The notes beneath the pieces are model-generated. The model was not told where the DNA came from, did no database searches, and saw only the letters and a list, made by a program, of their open reading frames with translations. Source: JBBIWA01 sp037439425 (lineage in GTDB: Bacteria; Acidobacteriota; Blastocatellia; RBC074). Taken from it: a DNA stretch of 35,114 bases. Of the stretch, positions 31,579 to 35,114 are shown in pieces. Within the stretch, counting starts at the first letter, position 1. Each line of letters begins with the position of its first letter. The stretch spans positions 1-35,114 of the forward strand of contig JBBIWA010000063.1 in NCBI GenBank assembly GCA_037439425.1, written 5' to 3'. The position numbers and the translations under genes were made by a program.

Positions 31579-31586
31579 AAAGACAC

Positions 31587-32162
31587 ATGATCCCTGAGAA
31601 AGTCCCGCGCACTCTCTACATCTATTCCTTGAAGATGCGTTCTCTGCTGCTGGAGAAGATCGAGCAACTAGAGCGCGAGTTGCGCGGCAGCGAGGAGAAA
31701 CTGACCGGCACAATCGAGCAGCTTCACCAGGAGGTTGCCTGCTTGAGGGCAGAAAGGGATCAGGCGCGCGCGTGGGCTGCGAAATGGAAGGCCGTAGCTA
31801 AACTTCAGAGACGGGCGCGCAGTAAGAAAGACAGCAGCGCCAGCCTGGCTGTCTCAAACTTCTCAATCGAACCTGAATGGCTGGATGAGGCGGTGCCGAG
31901 GCAAGAGCTAGAGTTGATTTTGCGGTCCAGACTGGGCCGCTCGTTGCTGGCCTGGAGAGAAGGCGTCATCAAAGCGCGTCAGCAGTTCGAGAAAGCAGAA
32001 AAAGCCTTCGCTGCACTCGGAGATACCACCTCGGAGCCCGTGCGCGCTTACCTCTACGGGGAGCTACAAGAAGCCGGAGACTTGCTCATCGAAGCGGTGG
32101 ATCTGCCTCTCTTTCCCGGAGAAGACCATCACCAGACCGCAGCTCGGATGACAGACCCCTAG
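31587..32162 (+). CDS. Hypothetical coiled-coil protein (191 residues)
   Basis: Residues about 12-70 are a strong coiled coil (LLLEKIEQLERELRGSEEKL, LRAERDQARAWAAKWKAVAK), then a basic stretch KLQRRARSKKD, then a helical C-terminal part (LDEAVPRQELELILRSRLGR). No family recognised. The start at ATG 31587 lies just after leader module E and is preferred over one at 31551 inside the repeat; the Shine-Dalgarno is the weak GAGAAAG of the module end. It has no visible link to its neighbours. Confidence 0.6.
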   Translation: MIPEKVPRTLYIYSLKMRSLLLEKIEQLERELRGSEEKLTGTIEQLHQEVACLRAERDQARAWAAKWKAVAKLQRRARSKKDSSASLAVSNFSIEPEWLDEAVPRQELELILRSRLGRSLLAWREGVIKARQQFEKAEKAFAALGDTTSEPVRAYLYGELQEAGDLLIEAVDLPLFPGEDHHQTAARMTDP

Positions 32163-32215
32163 AGCGGCGCGCTGCGCCCAGAGTCGGATTTTGGCACCGA
32201 CCATCTGCTCGAAGA

Positions 32216-32257
32216 TGAGCGCGCAAGGATGCGTGCTTACCCAAGGATTTTCCGCAG
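32216..32257 (+). repeat. Partial leader module F (right half)
   Basis: GAGCGCGCAAGGATGCGTGC followed by a degraded TTACCCAAGGATTTTCCGCAG; matches the second hairpin and tail of the complete modules, without head or first hairpin, and lies about 55 bases past the stop of the coiled-coil gene. Together with copy E it brackets that gene. Confidence 0.7.
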
Positions 32258-32310
32258 AAACCCACTCGCGCTCGCGGCCGTCAAGAACTGGCCCTCACAA
32301 CAACAGCTCT

Positions 32311-33063
32311 TCACTCAGGCCAGCGCCAGTATTTGATCTCTCCAAGCTGTCCCTCCACTGCTAGCGCCGCCGAATAGCCAGGGCCGGGGAAGATCTGAGC
32401 TAACGACCAGCGCGAGGCCTCCTGCGGATCGCCAAGGGTTCTGATCAAAGCGGCCGCCTCTCCCGGCGCGAGTGTGACATCGAATTGGTCCAGGGGGAGT
32501 GAGAGGCCTTCGCCTCTGGCTTTGATATAAGCCTCTTTGCGCGTCCAGCAGTTGAAGAAAGCCTCCAGGCGCATCTCTGCCGGCAACGCCAGCAGCGTCG
32601 AGACTTCGCGCGGTGAAAAGAATCGCCGCGCTATCTCTTCATCTGCCAGATCAGCGCGCCGATATTCGACATCAATGCCCACCTCTCGGTGGCGCGCCAC
32701 GACATAAAGAGCCAGCTTGTGAGAGTGAGAGAGATTGAAACGCAAACTGCCTCCGCCGCAACCCTCACTCAGGGCGGGTTTCCCATAAGGGCTATAGTCG
32801 AACTCCAGTTGGTTTGGCGCTACTCCCAGATAGCGGCTGAGCAGACTGCGGAGCCGTCCGCGAGCAATGATGAAACGATTTCGGTCGCGCGGGAAGTGAA
32901 AGCGCGCGGCTCTGTCTCTTTCGTCTGCTGAGAGGAGATCAAATAGGCTCTGGATCTCCGAGGCCACAAGCTCCAGGCCAGCCTGCCACACGTGCACCTC
33001 GCCATCTCCCAAAACCAGGTGCTCGGGTGGCAGTGACCAGAGATGAGACGGAGAACTCATCAT
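32311..33063 (-). CDS. 4'-phosphopantetheinyl transferase, Sfp type
   Basis: A 250-residue enzyme that activates carrier proteins by attaching phosphopantetheine from CoA. Motifs: FNLSHSHKLALYVVARH, VGIDVEYRR (Mg-binding Asp), and FNCWTRKEAYIKARGEGLSL (W/KExxxK core). Length typical of Sfp/Gsp-type enzymes, not AcpS. Its start (TAATG) overlaps the thioesterase stop by one base, so both are translated from one message. It could act on carrier proteins of a nonribosomal peptide/polyketide pathway or on the carrier domain of the acyl-ligase fusion at 14.6-17.1 kb; no megasynthase gene is in the window. Confidence 0.93.
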   Translation of the reverse strand: MMSSPSHLWSLPPEHLVLGDGEVHVWQAGLELVASEIQSLFDLLSADERDRAARFHFPRDRNRFIIARGRLRSLLSRYLGVAPNQLEFDYSPYGKPALSEGCGGGSLRFNLSHSHKLALYVVARHREVGIDVEYRRADLADEEIARRFFSPREVSTLLALPAEMRLEAFFNCWTRKEAYIKARGEGLSLPLDQFDVTLAPGEAAALIRTLGDPQEASRWSLAQIFPGPGYSAALAVEGQLGEIKYWRWPE

Positions 33064-33845
33064 TAGCTCTTGTTCGAGAGGCCATTCACCAATTCTTGCA
33101 GCTCGCGCGCGAGAGTTTGCAAAAGCAGCCGCTTCTCCTTGTTCAGATAGAAGTGGTCACCGGGAAAGATTCGTAGCGTGAATGAGCCGGTCGTTTGTTC
33201 GCGCCATCCTTCAAGCCGATCCGGACTCACATAGTTGTCTTCCACTCCGCAGTAAACTGAGATGGGGCATTCAAGCGGCTGGTCGGGTTCATAGGTATAA
33301 GTTTCACATACCTCAAAGTCCGCTCGCAGGATTGGCAGCAGCAGTTGCCTCAACTCGGCGTGTTCGAGCACCTCTTCCGGCGTCCCTTTGAGTTGGCGCA
33401 GCTTCTCCAGAAACTCGGCTTCGGGCAGTGCATGCATAGGAGCCTCCGGGTCAGGCAACTGAGGCGCGCCGCGGCCGGAGACAAAAAGTTGCGCTGGCAG
33501 CAATCCATAATGCTTGCGCAGATAGCGAGCCAGCTCGAAGCTGAGGAGCGCCCCCATGCTGTGGCCGAAGAAAGCAAATGGTTTGTCCAGATGCGGCAAC
33601 AGCACCGGAGCCAGTGCTTGCACCAACGGGGAGAGCCTGGTGAAAGACGGTTCCGTTATCCGCGTCCCACGTCCGGGAAGCTGGACAGGGCAGACCTCGA
33701 CAGCCGGCGGCAGACTCTCTGACCAGTTATAGAAAATCGATGCTCCGGCGCCTGAATAAGGAAAGCAAAACAGGCGCAGAGAGGCTTGAGGCTGCACCCT
33801 GGTGAGAGCCAGCCAGGCGTTAGTGTTGATGCTCGATGTGCCCAT
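33063..33845 (-). CDS. Type II thioesterase (alpha/beta hydrolase)
   Basis: A 260-residue editing thioesterase of the GrsT/SrfAD kind that removes wrong acyl groups from carrier proteins. Motifs: LFCFPYSGAGASIFYNW, VCPVQLPGRGTRI, nucleophile S96 in FFGHSMGALLSFELARYL, D near 206 in YCGVEDNYVSPD, H231 in FPGDHFYL. GAGGAAA precedes ATG 33845. It forms a two-gene unit with the phosphopantetheinyl transferase. Such pairs are usually parts of nonribosomal peptide or polyketide clusters, so the rest of one may lie outside the window or be lost. Confidence 0.93.
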   Translation of the reverse strand: MGTSSINTNAWLALTRVQPQASLRLFCFPYSGAGASIFYNWSESLPPAVEVCPVQLPGRGTRITEPSFTRLSPLVQALAPVLLPHLDKPFAFFGHSMGALLSFELARYLRKHYGLLPAQLFVSGRGAPQLPDPEAPMHALPEAEFLEKLRQLKGTPEEVLEHAELRQLLLPILRADFEVCETYTYEPDQPLECPISVYCGVEDNYVSPDRLEGWREQTTGSFTLRIFPGDHFYLNKEKRLLLQTLARELQELVNGLSNKS

Positions 33846-34073
33846 CGCTTTTCCTCGCCATCTACTGTTGAATTAAGCCGCTGCTTCGATCAGCCGCACT
33901 CAAACGGCTTTAAGCCTTTCGGGGTGACAGTTCTCCTCTGGCGACTAGCCGGGCCAAGGCACAGGAGGAGAACAGGCAGCTCAGAAATCTATCAAAGTCT
34001 GGCCTATTCCAAATGAGATTGCAAGTACCAGCTTGTTTTTAATCCCTATAGGGGTGCAATTAAAAGTGGGACT

Positions 34074-34106
34074 CACCCTCACGAGCGCACGCATCTGGCG
34101 TGCTGT
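34074..34106 (+). repeat. Partial leader module G (left half)
   Basis: The stretch CACCCTCACGAGCGCACGC continuing to GGCGTGCTG resembles the first hairpin of module D; no head or tail. Likely a decayed copy. Confidence 0.5.
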
Positions 34107-34339
34107 CGCACCGAAGCAGAGCAGCAATTCCCGCTCAAGCGGGAAACGAGGGACCCCGAGTGTGCCGCCGCAGCTGCCTCACTGAGTCAGATGGCGCACC
34201 GATTGCGGAATATCGTAGATAGTAGCGGCAGCAAACGGCCGCCGCCCCAGCTTCGAGGAAGCTTGGTTGCCCGCAAGTGGGCTCCGGTACCGCTGATTGA
34301 AACTTGGGCCGCTTCGTCGCCATCTTTCTCCGCTCGCTG

Positions 34340-34819
34340 CGGAGCGGTGCCTGGTTAAGAACTGTTGGGTTATCTGCTCAAATGCCACAACCACAATGCT
34401 TCGAGAACCTACCACGACGATCTTGGAAAAGCCTACCCTCAAGATCGTCCACAAGGAGCGCTGCAATTGGCCTTCACGACACTTCCGAGAGAGCCGAGCG
34501 GCGCGCCTCCAACACCTTGTGTGCTAAAAACGCCAACCCGCCGAGAGCAGGTAAAAGACCAGCGAGAGGGTGCGGCTGGGAAGTGACCACGAGTTGTGTT
34601 CCAATTCATAGCCCTGGTTCTTGTGGACTTTGAGCAGAAGGCTTCTCGATTCGAGAGCGTGAAGGCCCGATGATCTGAGCTGCATTCTCTCGGGTCACTT
34701 CTAAGTGCGGTTACCCACGAGTTGTGATAGATCAGCTTACCTTCTCCGTTGCGGAAAGGTGGGACTTGTGGCGACTCGCGCCCGGCAAAGCGGCGCCTGA
34801 ACTGTATCGCCCAATTCAA
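34340..34819 (-). pseudogene. Decayed DDE-type transposase remnant
   Basis: Minus-strand frames, read in sequence, give successive pieces of one protein: GEGKLIYHNSWVT, then in a second frame VTRENAAQIIG-like TRENAAQIIGPSRSRIEK, then in a third LKVHKNQGYELEHNSW and LSLVFYLLSAG, then LAFLAHKVLEARRSALSE. This order (YHNSWVT - vTRENv-GRaRWKIEN - LK-GYxLEHN - LLAFLxHxVLE) is the C-terminal catalytic part of a family of DDE transposases. At least three frame changes and the absence of the N-terminal half show it is dead. The exact IS family is not determined. No terminal inverted repeats were recognised. Confidence 0.65.
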
Positions 34820-34823
34820 GAGG

Positions 34824-34908
34824 CCACGGCCTTGCGCCGTGGAGCTTCACGTTTGTAGCTACACACGCAGGCAGGATCATTTTGAGAGGCCACGGCCTTG
34901 TGCCGTGG
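34824..34908. repeat. Two CCACGG hairpins with TCACG box
   Basis: CCACGGCCTTGCGCCGTGG (34824-34842) and CCACGGCCTTGTGCCGTGG (34890-34908), 66 bases apart, each followed by AG(C/T)TTCACGTTTGT. They match the hairpin/TCACG design at 11290-11491. A 17-base piece identical to the first (GAGGCCACGGCCTTGCG) lies reversed at 11606-11622. Confidence 0.8.
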
Positions 34909-34989
34909 AGTTTCACGTTTGTGGCTAGCCGCCGCAAACTCGACGTTTTTTCCTAAACGCTCTCAATTCGCGGTTACAGTAGCGAGGAG

Positions 34990-35114
34990 CGTGAGACTCC
35001 ACGGCGCAGGGCCGGTTTGAATTTCGGATTGCGAATTGCGAATTGCGAATTGCGGATTTGGTAGCCAGGATCGTGAGACTCCACTTTGAATTTCGGATTG
35101 CGAATTGCGAATTG
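34990..35114. repeat. CGTGAGACTCCAC half-hairpins joined to heptamer arrays
   Basis: CGTGAGACTCCAC occurs at 34990-35002 and 35072-35084; it is the reverse of GTGG-AGTC-TCACG seen at 11306-11318. Both are followed by TTTGAATTTCGGATTGCGAA and GAATTGC heptamers (35025-35060; 35094 to the window end). The array continues past the window. Confidence 0.75.

Larger units (their letters stand above)
31248..31586. other. 339-base gap with hairpin and leader module E
   Basis: The left part has a degenerate CTTCGTGACGCTTGTTTCTT motif, then CTACAGGC/GCCTGTAG (31412-31433) with a 6-base loop, followed by GGGGTCATTCA (31434-31444), close to the module head but without ATG. The module E core starts at 31479. 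No gene. Confidence 0.5.
33846..35114. other. 1.3-kb gene-poor end of window
   Basis: No intact gene. It contains a partial leader module (34074-34106), a GC-rich stretch with the small palindrome CCCGCTCAAGCGGG (34132-34145), a decayed transposase (34340-34819, minus), CCACGG hairpins and heptamer arrays to the window end. The 200 bases nearest 33846 should hold the promoter of the thioesterase/transferase pair; none was assigned. Confidence 0.65.

Noticed and set aside
34033..34065. CRISPR-repeat-like GTTTTTAATCCCTATAGGGG
   Set aside because: ATCCCTATAGGG resembles the core of some CRISPR repeats, but there is one copy only, with no spacer pattern or cas gene nearby.
34297..34633. Three overlapping plus-strand frames of 73-109 codons
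   Set aside because: They are antisense to the transposase relic, whose minus-strand peptides are recognisable.

Overview
The window looks like a chromosomal stretch of a free-living heterotrophic bacterium of moderate-to-high GC. My best guess is Acidobacteriota, class Blastocatellia, or a close relative. That rests on inference: a large secreted M14 peptidase, an NYN-domain protein, AtuA/DUF1446 and acyl-CoA carboxylase genes side by side, and intergenic space packed with palindromic repeats. There is no rRNA gene, no tRNA gene I could recognise and no CRISPR array.

Layout. (1) 75-9732, plus strand: an NYN-domain nuclease-like gene, then an ABC importer of the BmpA-linked nucleoside type (two-domain ATPase and two permeases) ending in purine nucleoside phosphorylase. 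A secreted zinc carboxypeptidase-like gene sits between the ATPase and the permeases. Together the importer and phosphorylase suggest uptake and phosphorolysis of purine nucleosides; no binding protein gene is in the window. (2) 9742-12577: one unidentified ORF, then about 2.4 kb with no convincing gene but several repeat families: heptamer arrays, GCCCGC palindromes, and a roughly 540-bp segment bounded by inverted repeats that holds four related hairpins. (3) 12578-14058: three small genes (an MCDYSLH-family protein, a small membrane protein, a 79-residue protein). (4) 14560-22756: lipid and CoA metabolism and others: an acyl-CoA ligase/ACP/PlsC acyltransferase fusion coupled to an SsuA/NMT1-like lipoprotein, a thiolase, a secreted M20 amidohydrolase overlapping a small unknown gene, and a divergent Gfo/Idh/MocA oxidoreductase. 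(5) 22757-24073: two small coiled-coil ORFs and repeats. (6) 24074-31247: AtuA-like protein and crotonase (minus strand), divergent from acyl-CoA carboxylase beta and alpha and an acyl-CoA dehydrogenase (plus strand). This is a branched-chain or isoprenoid acyl-CoA degradation set. (7) 31587-35114: a coiled-coil protein, an Sfp-type phosphopantetheinyl transferase overlapping a type II thioesterase, and a 1.3-kb gene-poor end with a decayed transposase and more repeats.

The most unusual feature is a dispersed palindromic module (about 100-150 bp, often in tandem pairs) at 3.7, 14.1, 18.2, 23.7 and 31.5 kb. Typical copies begin at a GGAG-N6-ATG head, contain two GCACGC/GCGTGC hairpins inside a CCTGGG/CCCAGG outer repeat, and end in an AT-run plus a purine-rich GGAG tail. 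Three copies stop directly in front of a gene start, and in two of these the module supplies the apparent Shine-Dalgarno sequence. A second family pairs a CCACG hairpin with a TCACG box.
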